NCBI GenBank assembly: GCA_009841265.1 | Contig: VXMB01000007.1 | Coordinates: 472,163-536,162, forward strand | Origin: Gemmatimonadota bacterium | GTDB lineage: Bacteria > JAAXHH01 | Length of the DNA: 64,000 bases | Reading direction: 5' to 3' | Shown here: positions 25,009 through 32,901 of the stretch, piece by piece | Layout of the letters: each line of letters starts with the position of its first letter | How positions within the stretch are numbered: position 1 is the first letter of the stretch | The notes under the pieces: model-generated | Told to the model about the DNA's origin: nothing | Seen by the model: the letters and a program-made list of their open reading frames with translations, nothing else | Database searches by the model: none | Position numbers and translations under genes: made by a program

Positions 25009-25773
25009 TCAGGCTTCCTGTTCCTGCTTGAGCTCTACGAGGAGACGCTGGGCCAGTTCCACGCAGCCCACCGCGTCCTCGGCGGTGCCGTCGGCGCCCA
25101 TGTCGTCGGCGAACTCCTGGGTGACCGATGCGCCGCCCACCATGATCTTGACGTCCTCCCGCATGTCGTTGTCGATGAAGGCGTCAATGGTCTTGCCCAT
25201 GTTGGGCATGGTCGTGGTGAGCAGGGCCGACATGCCCAGCAGGGGCGCTTCATACTCCTCCACCGCGTCCATGAACTCGTCCTCGGAGGTGTCCACCCCC
25301 AGGTCGTGGACCACGAACCCGGCGCCGCGCAACATCATGATGCACAGGTTCTTGCCGATGTCGTGGAGGTCACCCTTGACCGTGCCCATTATGACGGTGC
25401 CGACGGGTTGGATGCCCGATGCGGAGAGGATGGGTTCGATGTGGGCCATCCCGGCCTTCATGGCCCGGGCGCAGGCGAGGACTTCCGGGACGAAGATGAA
25501 GTTCTCCCGGAACTTGATGCCCACGACGCTCATGCCGGCGATCAGGCCGTCGTCCATCACCTCCAGCGCCTCGACCCCGCCGTCCAGGGCCGCCCGGGTC
25601 AGCGTGTCGACCGTCCCGTTGTCCCCATCGATGAGGGCCGCGGAGATCTCCTGCATGGCGGGCGTCGCCCGAGCGAAAGCGTCGATGATCCGCGTCCGCT
25701 CGTTGGGCCTTTCGATGAACTCTTCTATTTCGTCCTTCAGAAAGTCGTTGGCGATATCGTTTAGTGCTGCCAT
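25009..25773 (-). CDS. Cobalamin-binding corrinoid protein (MtbC/MtaC/MtmC-like)
   Basis: This is the methyl-carrying corrinoid shuttle. An N-terminal four-helix cap (about 1-90) is followed by a Rossmann B12 domain with the His ligand motif GTVKGDLHDIGKNL (DxHxxG) and later SALLTTTMPNM and GGASVTQEFADDMGADG. Length 254 is slightly long for the family. It is flanked by a UroD-type methyltransferase upstream and the RACo-like activator downstream, a functional trio for methyl transfer. Confidence 0.93.
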   Translation of the reverse strand: MAALNDIANDFLKDEIEEFIERPNERTRIIDAFARATPAMQEISAALIDGDNGTVDTLTRAALDGGVEALEVMDDGLIAGMSVVGIKFRENFIFVPEVLACARAMKAGMAHIEPILSASGIQPVGTVIMGTVKGDLHDIGKNLCIMMLRGAGFVVHDLGVDTSEDEFMDAVEEYEAPLLGMSALLTTTMPNMGKTIDAFIDNDMREDVKIMVGGASVTQEFADDMGADGTAEDAVGCVELAQRLLVELKQEQEA

Positions 25774-25798
25774 GCGCTCCTGTCCGGTCCTCCCGGTT

Positions 25799-26842
25799 TC
25801 ATGCCGTGTGAGCCTTGTGCCAGTCCTTCACCGCCTGCGGGATCGCCTTCAGGTTCTCGACGGACGCCTGCAGGGGCACCGCGCACTCCGGTCCCACCAT
25901 ATGAATACCATGTTCCAGGTTCTGGCAGACTTCCTGGCCCACTTCTTCGGGTCCTCGAGCGAAAAGCGTCTCGGGATTGTTGATGTTGCCCACGAGAGCG
26001 ATCTTGCCGTCCACGGCCTCCATGGACTCCTCGGGCTTGTTCTTCGAATCGAAATGAAAGGCCGCGAAGCCGGTCTCCGAGATGTAGCCCATGCGGTCCA
26101 CGGTGCGCCCGCAGATGTGCATGATCAGCGGGATGGGAATCCGTTCGGCCATCTCGATGTGCAGGTCCCGCAGGAAGCGGCGGTAGTATTCGCCGCTCAC
26201 CAGGTCGCCCGTGGCATGATCCGGCAGGGTCAGGGCGTCGGCCCCGGCCTCGATCTGCGCGATGCCGAATTCCACCGTGGCTTCCTTCATGCGGTCCAGG
26301 GCGAGATGGGTCCTGCCGGGGTCGTCGAGGGACATGAGCAGGAAGGGTTCCACGCCGAAGCAGTGGTATCCCAGGGACCAGGGCCCCATGGTCTTCCCGA
26401 TGACCGCCACCTCGTCGCCGTATTCCTTCTTGAGCTTGCTGATGGCGTCGAGGACGCACTTCGTGTCCCGGTGCGTCAGGAAATCCGAAGGGAGCTTGAT
26501 ATCGTCCACGTCGGTCCAGATGGGCTCGCGCATCTTGACCGTGGGCCAGTTGTCCTTCTGCTCCCACTGGATCTTGCAGCCCAGCGCGGAGGACTCCTGG
26601 ATGATGGTAAAGACCGGCATGATGGTGTCGAATCCGAGTTCCGTGTAGCTCGTGGCCGCCAGACGGGCCATGAGCTCCGGGTCCCGGTTGGCGTCCGGGA
26701 AAGGCGCGTCGACGAGATCCATCAGTTCCACCGTGGCGACGGACGTCGGGTTGCACACGGGCGTGCGGTCCACGGGCTCTCCCCGCAGTGCGGCGAGTAC
26801 CCGGTCCCGGCCCTTCATCTGCTTGATGGTGTCTTCGCTCAT
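25799..26842 (-). CDS. UroD/MtaA-CmuA-type corrinoid methyltransferase
   Basis: A 347-residue uroporphyrinogen-decarboxylase-fold protein of the methyltransferase branch, not heme biosynthesis. It has the zinc-type pattern IMHICG with a distal Cys in GPECAVPL, as in MtaA/MtbA (methylcobamide:CoM) and the CmuA methyltransferase domain of chloromethane degraders. ATG 26842 has GAGGAG seven bases upstream; a longer in-frame extension lacks similarity. It ends 26 bases before the corrinoid protein gene and presumably methylates or demethylates it. Direction and substrate are unknown. Confidence 0.88.
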   Translation of the reverse strand: MSEDTIKQMKGRDRVLAALRGEPVDRTPVCNPTSVATVELMDLVDAPFPDANRDPELMARLAATSYTELGFDTIMPVFTIIQESSALGCKIQWEQKDNWPTVKMREPIWTDVDDIKLPSDFLTHRDTKCVLDAISKLKKEYGDEVAVIGKTMGPWSLGYHCFGVEPFLLMSLDDPGRTHLALDRMKEATVEFGIAQIEAGADALTLPDHATGDLVSGEYYRRFLRDLHIEMAERIPIPLIMHICGRTVDRMGYISETGFAAFHFDSKNKPEESMEAVDGKIALVGNINNPETLFARGPEEVGQEVCQNLEHGIHMVGPECAVPLQASVENLKAIPQAVKDWHKAHTA

Positions 26843-26852
26843 GACTGTCTCC

Positions 26853-27491
26853 TCATCCTTCCTGCTGGCTCGGCGCGGCCAGGACGCCCCGGCTCGCGAC
26901 GGCCTCCTGTTCGCGCAGGACGGCCCGGACGTTGGGCGCGCGGACCAGCAACAGCCCGACCAGGGCGTCGTGGACTTCTCCACAGGGGAAAGCCACCTGG
27001 TCCAGGGTGCCGCTTACCTCGTCCATCTCGGCCAGCTTCATCAGGCCGCCCGCGATGAAGGAGATGCGGCGGTCGCGGTCCTTTCCCTCGCCATGGGCCG
27101 TGACCCGGTAGACGCCGTCTCCCTCGCTCAGGACCTTGATCTGCAAGCCCGACTTCTTGTCCAGGATCTCCAGCGGCCGCGGTTCGACGGGGCCGGCCGA
27201 ATCCAGTTTGCAGGCTTCGAGGAACACCCGCTTTACCGCCAGGTGGTGTGCATAGCCGCAGTGAAACCGCAGGCGCCCGCCGCCGGCCGGCTCCATGCCT
27301 CCGAGGACTTCCATGGCCTTCACCACGAAGGCGATCCGGTCCTCGACGCCTTCCCGCCGGCTGTAGGTGAATACCTGGTAGACCGGTCCCGTATCGTCCT
27401 GCTGGCGATACAGGCCGATCGAAATGTCGTCGAAATGGGGATCTAACGGAACCAGTTCGATGCGCCTGCCTATGTCGACCGTCTGTCCCAA
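26853..27491 (-). CDS. Unknown protein in the corrinoid operon
   Basis: I do not recognise the family. The 212-residue protein has a mixed alpha/beta composition, no signal peptide and no membrane segment. A short Cys/His-containing region FHCGYAHHLAVKRVFLEACKL (about 77-97) could be a ligand or metal site. It lies 10 bases before the UroD-like gene and is evidently co-translated with it. The operon position suggests a partner of the corrinoid methyltransferase, perhaps a substrate-specificity or chaperone component; this is inference. Confidence 0.7.
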   Translation of the reverse strand: MGQTVDIGRRIELVPLDPHFDDISIGLYRQQDDTGPVYQVFTYSRREGVEDRIAFVVKAMEVLGGMEPAGGGRLRFHCGYAHHLAVKRVFLEACKLDSAGPVEPRPLEILDKKSGLQIKVLSEGDGVYRVTAHGEGKDRDRRISFIAGGLMKLAEMDEVSGTLDQVAFPCGEVHDALVGLLLVRAPNVRAVLREQEAVASRGVLAAPSQQEG

Positions 27492-27516
27492 ATCCCTACC
27501 TCGTTCGTGGTTGGCC

Positions 27517-27798
27517 CTATCCTTTGTCGTAACCGTCTTCCAACTGCTTCAAAAGGGCTTCGGCCACCGCTTCGGCCTCTGCCTCCTCGCCGGTCCATTC
27601 CTGCTTGTCGGACCAGTGCCACTCGTCCAGGTAGGCGTCTGTGCCCGTCAGTCCGTCCCGCATGGCCACCCGGTCGATTTCCTGCTGGAACCAGTCTGGC
27701 ATCTGGCGCGAAAGGGGCCGGCGGCCCCCACTTCGCCCTCCGTAGACGCGTACCTGCGCCGGGATGTCCCGCCAGTACAGTACCTGGTAAACCGCCAT
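27517..27798 (-). CDS. PF13769-type small protein ('virulence factor' family)
   Basis: A 93-residue protein matching the small family misleadingly named virulence factor: MAVYQVLYWRDIPAQV at the start, then GRSGGRRPLSRQMPDWFQQEIDRVAMRDGLTGTDAYLDEWHW. I chose ATG 27798 at the family start. In my recollection the family often sits beside C1, folate and corrinoid methyltransferase genes, which fits this operon. No enzymatic role is known. Confidence 0.8.
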   Translation of the reverse strand: MAVYQVLYWRDIPAQVRVYGGRSGGRRPLSRQMPDWFQQEIDRVAMRDGLTGTDAYLDEWHWSDKQEWTGEEAEAEAVAEALLKQLEDGYDKG

Positions 27799-27879
27799 GC
27801 CGACCGATCCCGTGCTCAGGCCACAAGCGCTTCGTTTACGCTGCCGCAGGCCGTCCGTCGGCACGCTGCTTCCGTGTGC

Positions 27880-28887
27880 TCATGCCGCCCCGTTCATCGC
27901 CTCGCGAAAGGCGCGGATGTGGGCGACACCCGTGCCGCAGCATCCGCCGATGAAATAGGCGCCGGCCTCGAGGAGTTCCGGTATGTAGGCGGCCATCTGT
28001 TCCGGAGTGTTGTCGTAGTAGGTCCGGTGTTGATCGTCGAGCCGGGCCCTGCCCGCGTTCGGATAGGCCATCATGCGTCTCGGCGTCTCCCCCCGGGCCT
28101 CCATGGCGCGCTTCAATTGGCCGATTCCGTTGATGGCGTAAGGCATCCCCGTGTGCTCGTCGCGCCGGGACTCGGCGCCGCAGTTGAGTCCGACGACCTG
28201 CACGTGATCGAGCAGGTCGCGTCCGCCGGACTGCGCGCCTCCCAGGCCGGCCGCAAGGATCTCCAGGAGATTGGCCGCCGAATGGCCCCAGTCTGTCTTG
28301 TAAATGACCTCGCCCGTGGCACGGTCCTTCGTATACTTGTACGTCTGGTTCACGGCAATCGGCAGATCGAACTGCCTCAGTACGTCGACGGCCAGGGCCG
28401 CCTCGTTGGCGGAGAACATGGTCTCGACGCAGAAGAAATCCACGCCGCCCTCCGCGAGCGTCGTGCCCACACGCTCGTGGGCGTCCCGCGCAATGCTGTT
28501 CGCGATGCCGAACTCCGTGTCGCCGCTGTCGGCCTCGATGGCGCCCGGCAAGGGACCGATGGAACCGGCGAGGTACACGTCCCTTCCGCTGCGTTCGATG
28601 GCGGCCCGGGCATGCTCCACGGACAATCGGATCAGCCCGTCGGATTCCGAGGCATCCTTGCCGGCCATTTCGAGATGGGGAAAAGACGCCACGAACGTGT
28701 TCGTGCCAATCGCTTCCGAGCCTGCTTCAATATAGTCGAAATGGATGTCCCTGACAATGTCGGGGTACAGCTCGTTGGCCAGCGCGCTGTTGGCCAGCTC
28801 GATGCCGCGGGCGAAGAGTTCGGTGCCGAAACCGCCGTCGTAGAGGAGGGGGCGGTCGTCGGCGATGCGTTCAAGAAAAGATATCAT
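27880..28887 (-). CDS. Homocysteine S-methyltransferase-family protein
   Basis: A 335-residue barrel with the zinc-thiolate sites of the betaine-homocysteine methyltransferase/MetH-N family: GLNCG (about 212-216) and GGCCGT (about 317-322). The N-terminal DGGFGTELFARG is also typical. It could pass a methyl group to homocysteine or, with its corrinoid neighbours, act as the substrate methyltransferase. Separated by 60 bases from the upstream PanE-like gene and on the same strand. Confidence 0.9.
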   Translation of the reverse strand: MISFLERIADDRPLLYDGGFGTELFARGIELANSALANELYPDIVRDIHFDYIEAGSEAIGTNTFVASFPHLEMAGKDASESDGLIRLSVEHARAAIERSGRDVYLAGSIGPLPGAIEADSGDTEFGIANSIARDAHERVGTTLAEGGVDFFCVETMFSANEAALAVDVLRQFDLPIAVNQTYKYTKDRATGEVIYKTDWGHSAANLLEILAAGLGGAQSGGRDLLDHVQVVGLNCGAESRRDEHTGMPYAINGIGQLKRAMEARGETPRRMMAYPNAGRARLDDQHRTYYDNTPEQMAAYIPELLEAGAYFIGGCCGTGVAHIRAFREAMNGAA

Positions 28888-28947
28888 GCGGTATGCTCCG
28901 GAAGACCAGTCCGTCCGCTACCGGCGCCTGTAGACTGCCGCCGCGGC

Positions 28948-29895
28948 TCAGGGCGCCTCGAAGGACACCTGCTCGCGGGTGCGCAGTTCCATCGGCCGAA
29001 GCGCATGGTAGATGAATTCGTTGACCGGCGTGGGCACGCCCGCGTCCCTTCCCATGCGGACCAGCGCGCCGGTCTGGGCCTCCAGTTCCGAGAACCGTTC
29101 TTCCATGATGTCCCGCTGCATGGAGGCGGTACCGCCGTATTCCACACTGTCCAGGATGGCCAGGGTCTGGGCCACGATGTCTTCCGGGAGGTTGACCTCC
29201 AGGGCGGTGGCCACCTGGTGGATTTCCTCCATGGCCGTCTCGAGGAGATGCCGCGTCCCGGGCTGGCTGCGGACGACGCCGATCGGCGCGCGGGTCACGC
29301 CGCCGATCCCGCTCCACGAGGCGATGAGGATGTACTTGCGCCACATGGCGGCCTGAATGTCCGCCGGAGTGTCGACGATGAGTCCCCTGGTGCCTTCGAA
29401 GGCCCGTCGCAGCCGGTCGACCCGTTCACTGGGCCGGTTGTCCCATTCGCCGAAATTGACGAAGGGTTCGTAGGCGACGTGCCGGATGAGACCCGGTTCT
29501 GCGATGAACGAGACGATCCCGCATACGCCGCCGAGTACGTGACGCCAGCCGAATTCCTTTGCGAGTTGCTCCGGGGTCTCCACCCCGTTTTCCATGGGCA
29601 GAATGCAGGTGTCCGGGCCGAGCAGGGGCCGGAGACCGTCGAGTGCGTCGGGCACCTGCCAGCACTTGACGCAGAGCATGACGACGTCCACGTCTCCGGC
29701 CTGCCTGGAATCTCCGATGGCCTCGATGGAGGGCAGCGTAAAGTCGCCCTTGGTGCTTTCCACGCGGAGACCGTCCCGCTGAAGGGCTTCCAGGTGCTCG
29801 CCGCGCGCGATGAAAACGACCTCTTCCCCCGCCTCGGCAAGCCGTCCGCCGTAATAACCGCCTACGCCTCCTGTACCGAATACCGCAATGCGCAC
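28948..29895 (-). CDS. panE: 2-dehydropantoate 2-reductase-family protein (PanE/ApbA)
   Basis: A 315-residue NADPH-dependent reductase. The N-terminal nucleotide loop is GTGGVGGYYGG, followed by VVFIARGEHLEAL, MLCVKCWQ (the Lys region of the catalytic site) and GVETPEQLAKEFG. The C-terminal helical domain has the EGRGLIVDTP and SSMQRDIM-like segments of ketopantoate reductases. It is first in the operon, after the promoter at about 30.03 kb. Because other CoA genes are absent, it may act on another 2-keto substrate. Confidence 0.85.
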   Translation of the reverse strand: MRIAVFGTGGVGGYYGGRLAEAGEEVVFIARGEHLEALQRDGLRVESTKGDFTLPSIEAIGDSRQAGDVDVVMLCVKCWQVPDALDGLRPLLGPDTCILPMENGVETPEQLAKEFGWRHVLGGVCGIVSFIAEPGLIRHVAYEPFVNFGEWDNRPSERVDRLRRAFEGTRGLIVDTPADIQAAMWRKYILIASWSGIGGVTRAPIGVVRSQPGTRHLLETAMEEIHQVATALEVNLPEDIVAQTLAILDSVEYGGTASMQRDIMEERFSELEAQTGALVRMGRDAGVPTPVNEFIYHALRPMELRTREQVSFEAP

Positions 29896-30021
29896 ATGTG
29901 CCTCCGCTGGTCCGGGAATCCCGGTCGATGAATCTATTGCCTTATGACGCCTTCCATATGACGCCGCGCCAGGTCGTTAGCCGCCTTCGACTCCGGTCCG
30001 GCGCCGTCAAGCAAGCAGGCC

Positions 30022-30051
30022 AATATAATGGAATGAAGTTCGGGAGATCAA
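30022..30051 (-). promoter_or_regulatory. Promoter of the corrinoid methyl-transfer operon
   Basis: Minus strand TTGATC (30051-30046), 18-base spacer, TATATT (30027-30022), about 120 bases before the PanE-like start. All genes from there to the GNAT (29.9-22.1 kb) run in the same direction with small gaps. No cobalamin riboswitch was recognised in the leader. Confidence 0.5.
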
Positions 30052-30117
30052 CTGCTTTTCGAGCGTTTTGGCAGGAGACTACGGCCAGCGTGACGCACGG
30101 AGAACAACGCGCTCGCC

Positions 30118-30152
30118 CCGCGGTTACGTCACGACCCGCCGCGGTTACGTCA
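30118..30152. repeat. 21-bp-period direct repeat next to the NagB/PIG-L stop
   Basis: CCGCGGTTACGTCA occurs at 30118-30131 and 30139-30152. The second copy contains the stop codon of the fusion gene. The GGTTACG core recurs on the other side of the gene. Confidence 0.7.
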
Positions 30153-32000
30153 ACCCCCGCCGCGCTCGAGGACGAAGGCTTCCATGGCGTAGTACTGGGG
30201 AAAGCCCAGCTTGTCGAGACGCCGGGCCGTGTGGGTGTTGCGGTCCTGCACCCGCTCCCAGAATTCCCGGTCGTCGTAAGCGCCGGGGAACATGGCGGTG
30301 TCCTTCTGGGATTCGTGCCGGAAGATGGCCTGGATCTTGCGCTGGAGGTCTTCATAAGAAAGGGGGATGAAAACGTCCGCCTCGTCCACTTCCCACTCCT
30401 GCCAGGCGCCCCGGTAGAGCCATACGTCCGGGTCCGTCCGGTCATAGACGGCGAGGGCCTGGTCGATGACCTCCTTGCACATGCGGTGGGTGCCGTGGGG
30501 ATCGGAAAGGTCTCCCGCGACGAAGACGACTTCGGGACGGATGTCGTTCAGCAGGTCGAGGACGATCCCCACGTCTTCTTCGCCGATGGGAAGCTTCTTC
30601 ACCTGGCCGGTCTTGTAGAAGGGCAAGTCCAGGAACCGGGTCTTTTCCGGCGGGATGTCGAGCGTCGAAGCCGCCGCGATGGCTTCGGACCGGCGGATGT
30701 TGGTCTTGATGACCTGGACTTCGGGGATGTCCACCTGGCCGGCCTGTTTCGTCTCGATGAAGGACCGTACCTTGTCCACGATGCCGTCGAACTTCGCGTG
30801 CGCGCATCCCAGGTCCCGGAAGGTCAGGCCGATGAAATCGATGAGCCGCTTCACGTCCTCGTCGAAGACGGCGATGTTGCCGCTGGTCATGTAGGCGATG
30901 GTGATGTCGTTCCCGGCGCCGGACAAGCGGTACAGCGTGCCGCCCATGGAAATGACGTCGTCGTCGGGGTGGGGCGAGAAGCAGATGCATCGCTTGTTGG
31001 AGAAGAAGTCCTCGCGGCCGTAGATCTTGGCGCGGACCGCGTCGAAGGTCTTCCGGTTGAGCTCGTCGACCGAAGGGACGGTATCGACCAGGGAGTAGAG
31101 GTCGCAGGCGTTGTAGTCCCTTCGCTGCAGGTGCAATACCGGCTTTTCCACCTGCTCGCACAGCCAGAGCACGGCCCGTTGCGAGAGCTGGTCGGTCCAA
31201 TCCACCGCGTGGTTGTTCAGCCAGGGACGCTTTACCCGGGTCAGCTCGCTGGACGCGGGCGGATCGATGAAGACCGTCGCGTTCGGGTGGTTCTGGAGGT
31301 AGCTGGCCGCCACCAGGGGGCTGACTTCGCCCTCCACCGCCTGGCGGATGATGGGCGCCTTGTGTTCGCCCGTGGCCATGAGGATGATGCGTTCGGCGTC
31401 GAGTATGGTACCCACACCCATGGTCACCGCCTCGATGGGCACGTTATCCTCGCCGAAGAAATCGGAGGCGGCGTCCTTGCGCGTGCTCTCGTCCAGCCGG
31501 ATCAGCCGGGTGCGGGTGTTCGGCAGGGAGCCCGGCTCGTTGAATCCGATGTGGCCGGTGCGCCCGATGCCCAGGAGCTGGATGCCGATGCCGCCCACGG
31601 ACCGGATCCGTTCCTCGTACCAGGCGCAGTGATCCTCGATCTCCTCCGGGGCCAGGTCGCCCAGGGGGATGTGGACCTGGTCCGTGGGTATGTCGACGTG
31701 GTCGAAGAGATACTCGTGCATGTAGCGGTGATAGCTCTGGGTCGACCGCCGCGACATGGGGTAGTACTCGTCGAGGTTGAAGGTGACGATGTTCTCGAAA
31801 CTGACGCCGCCGCGGTGAAGCGCGATCAGCTCCCCGTACACGTCGATGGGCGTGGAACCCGTGCAGAGGCCCAGCACGGCCATCTTGCCCGCCTGTGCGC
31901 GCGCCTGCGCGTACGATACGATCTCCGCGGCGACGGTCCGCGAAAGCGCCTTGTGGTCGGGACAGAGGGCGACGGGAATGTGTTCGGTGGCGGGATGCAT
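30150..32000 (-). CDS. NagB-like deaminase fused to PIG-L/LmbE-like deacetylase
   Basis: A 616-residue two-domain protein. Residues 10-290 match glucosamine-6-phosphate deaminase: GLCTGSTP, TFNLDEYYP, LLGIGRTGHIGFNEPG. Residues about 340-515 match PIG-L/LmbE zinc deacetylases: SPHPDDDVIS (metal AHPDD motif) and GDLSDPHGTHRMC. It could deacetylate an N-acetylglucosamine-type substrate then deaminate and isomerise it in one chain. Similar fusions are known in several phyla. ATG 32000 has GGAACG upstream; a TTG at 32018 adds six residues. Confidence 0.92.
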   Translation of the reverse strand: MHPATEHIPVALCPDHKALSRTVAAEIVSYAQARAQAGKMAVLGLCTGSTPIDVYGELIALHRGGVSFENIVTFNLDEYYPMSRRSTQSYHRYMHEYLFDHVDIPTDQVHIPLGDLAPEEIEDHCAWYEERIRSVGGIGIQLLGIGRTGHIGFNEPGSLPNTRTRLIRLDESTRKDAASDFFGEDNVPIEAVTMGVGTILDAERIILMATGEHKAPIIRQAVEGEVSPLVAASYLQNHPNATVFIDPPASSELTRVKRPWLNNHAVDWTDQLSQRAVLWLCEQVEKPVLHLQRRDYNACDLYSLVDTVPSVDELNRKTFDAVRAKIYGREDFFSNKRCICFSPHPDDDVISMGGTLYRLSGAGNDITIAYMTSGNIAVFDEDVKRLIDFIGLTFRDLGCAHAKFDGIVDKVRSFIETKQAGQVDIPEVQVIKTNIRRSEAIAAASTLDIPPEKTRFLDLPFYKTGQVKKLPIGEEDVGIVLDLLNDIRPEVVFVAGDLSDPHGTHRMCKEVIDQALAVYDRTDPDVWLYRGAWQEWEVDEADVFIPLSYEDLQRKIQAIFRHESQKDTAMFPGAYDDREFWERVQDRNTHTARRLDKLGFPQYYAMEAFVLERGGG

Positions 32001-32034
32001 AAATAACGTTCCGGTCAAACGTGTGACGATGTGT

Positions 32035-32091
32035 GGCGACGGTTACGCCGGGTGACGACAATTACGCCGTGCGGCGACGGCTACGCCGTGG
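32035..32091. repeat. Three tandem 19-bp repeats between NagB/PIG-L and methyltransferase genes
   Basis: Units at 32035, 32054 and 32073 share a GACGRYTACGCCG core. The third copy runs through the stop codon of the minus-strand methyltransferase gene, so the duplication touched a gene end. Confidence 0.75.
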
Positions 32092-32713
32092 GTTTCTGTC
32101 CCGAGGCCACGAAGATCCCGATGCGGGCGAAATCGTCGCAGCAGGTCGACTGTACTTCGCAGCATGTACCGGCGTCGTCCACGCGGACGTCCCGCAGCCC
32201 CGCCGCCTCGAACCAGGTCCTGATATCGGTTCGCTTGAACCCCAGCCACCGGTCGTGGTGCTCTTCGCGCAGAAACTCGAACTCGTGCTCGTCCGCGTCC
32301 GTGATCACCAGTTTCCCTCCCGGTTTCAGGATTCTCGCCATCTCCCGGATGGCGTCCGGCGGGGATTCAACGTGATGGAGACACATGTTGGCGAAGGCGT
32401 AGTCGACCGCTTCACCGGGAATGGGCAGGTCCTCCGCGTTTCCGACGCGATAGTCGATCGCCGGGTACCCGGCAAATTTCGTCTTCATTTCGTCCAGGAT
32501 GACTTCGGACTGGTCGACGGCGATCACCCGCAGTCCTTCCACGATCAGGCCCTGCGAGATAAACCCCGTGCCCGCGCCGATGTCGGCGGCGACTCTGCCC
32601 GGTTCGACCGAGGCGGCCGCAAGAGCGCTTACACGGACATCGTCGGAATAATACCCTTCGCGCATTTCGTCCCAGTCCGGGGCGACGCGATCGAAGAAGT
32701 CCTTGCTGCTCAA
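32081..32713 (-). CDS. Class I SAM-dependent methyltransferase
   Basis: A 210-residue Rossmann methyltransferase with motif I VAADIGAGTGFISQ, an acidic motif II AVDQSE, the LHHVESPPDAIREMARILKPGGKLVITD segment (motifs IV-VI), and Cys residues near the end (GTCCEVQSTCCDD). TTG 32713 has AAAGG seven bases upstream; a longer TTG frame begins at 32755. Its C-terminal di-Cys pairs could bind metal. Substrate unknown. Confidence 0.83.
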   Translation of the reverse strand: MSSKDFFDRVAPDWDEMREGYYSDDVRVSALAAASVEPGRVAADIGAGTGFISQGLIVEGLRVIAVDQSEVILDEMKTKFAGYPAIDYRVGNAEDLPIPGEAVDYAFANMCLHHVESPPDAIREMARILKPGGKLVITDADEHEFEFLREEHHDRWLGFKRTDIRTWFEAAGLRDVRVDDAGTCCEVQSTCCDDFARIGIFVASGQKPTA

Positions 32714-32793
32714 TGGCAAGCCTTTCCCTGGGTGTGCCTTCCTGCGGAATCGCAACCGGCACCTTGATATAATTGCCTACGTTCAATATACAT

Positions 32794-32823
32794 ATATTAT
32801 CAAATTACACGCGAAAGTGTCAA
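32794..32823 (-). promoter_or_regulatory. Promoter of the methyltransferase gene
   Basis: Minus strand TTGACA (32823-32818), 18-base spacer, TAATAT (32799-32794). Transcription would begin about 32787, a leader of about 30-75 bases depending on the start. It is in the AT-rich divergent spacer facing the isomerase gene. Confidence 0.65.
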
Positions 32824-32901
32824 TTCCTTCGCGAACCCGTGACCGGTCGTTCACGTAACTGATTTAAACAACAAGAGTTAATTCATCATTTCCCATCCCT
32901 C

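Noticed and set aside
27424-29931. Long plus-strand frame opposite the corrinoid operon
   Set aside because: Shadow of the homocysteine methyltransferase and PanE-like genes, which have clear motifs.
28888-30149. Cobalamin riboswitch for the corrinoid operon
   Set aside because: The leader between promoter and PanE start is only about 120 bases and I could not recognise the B12-box or conserved core.
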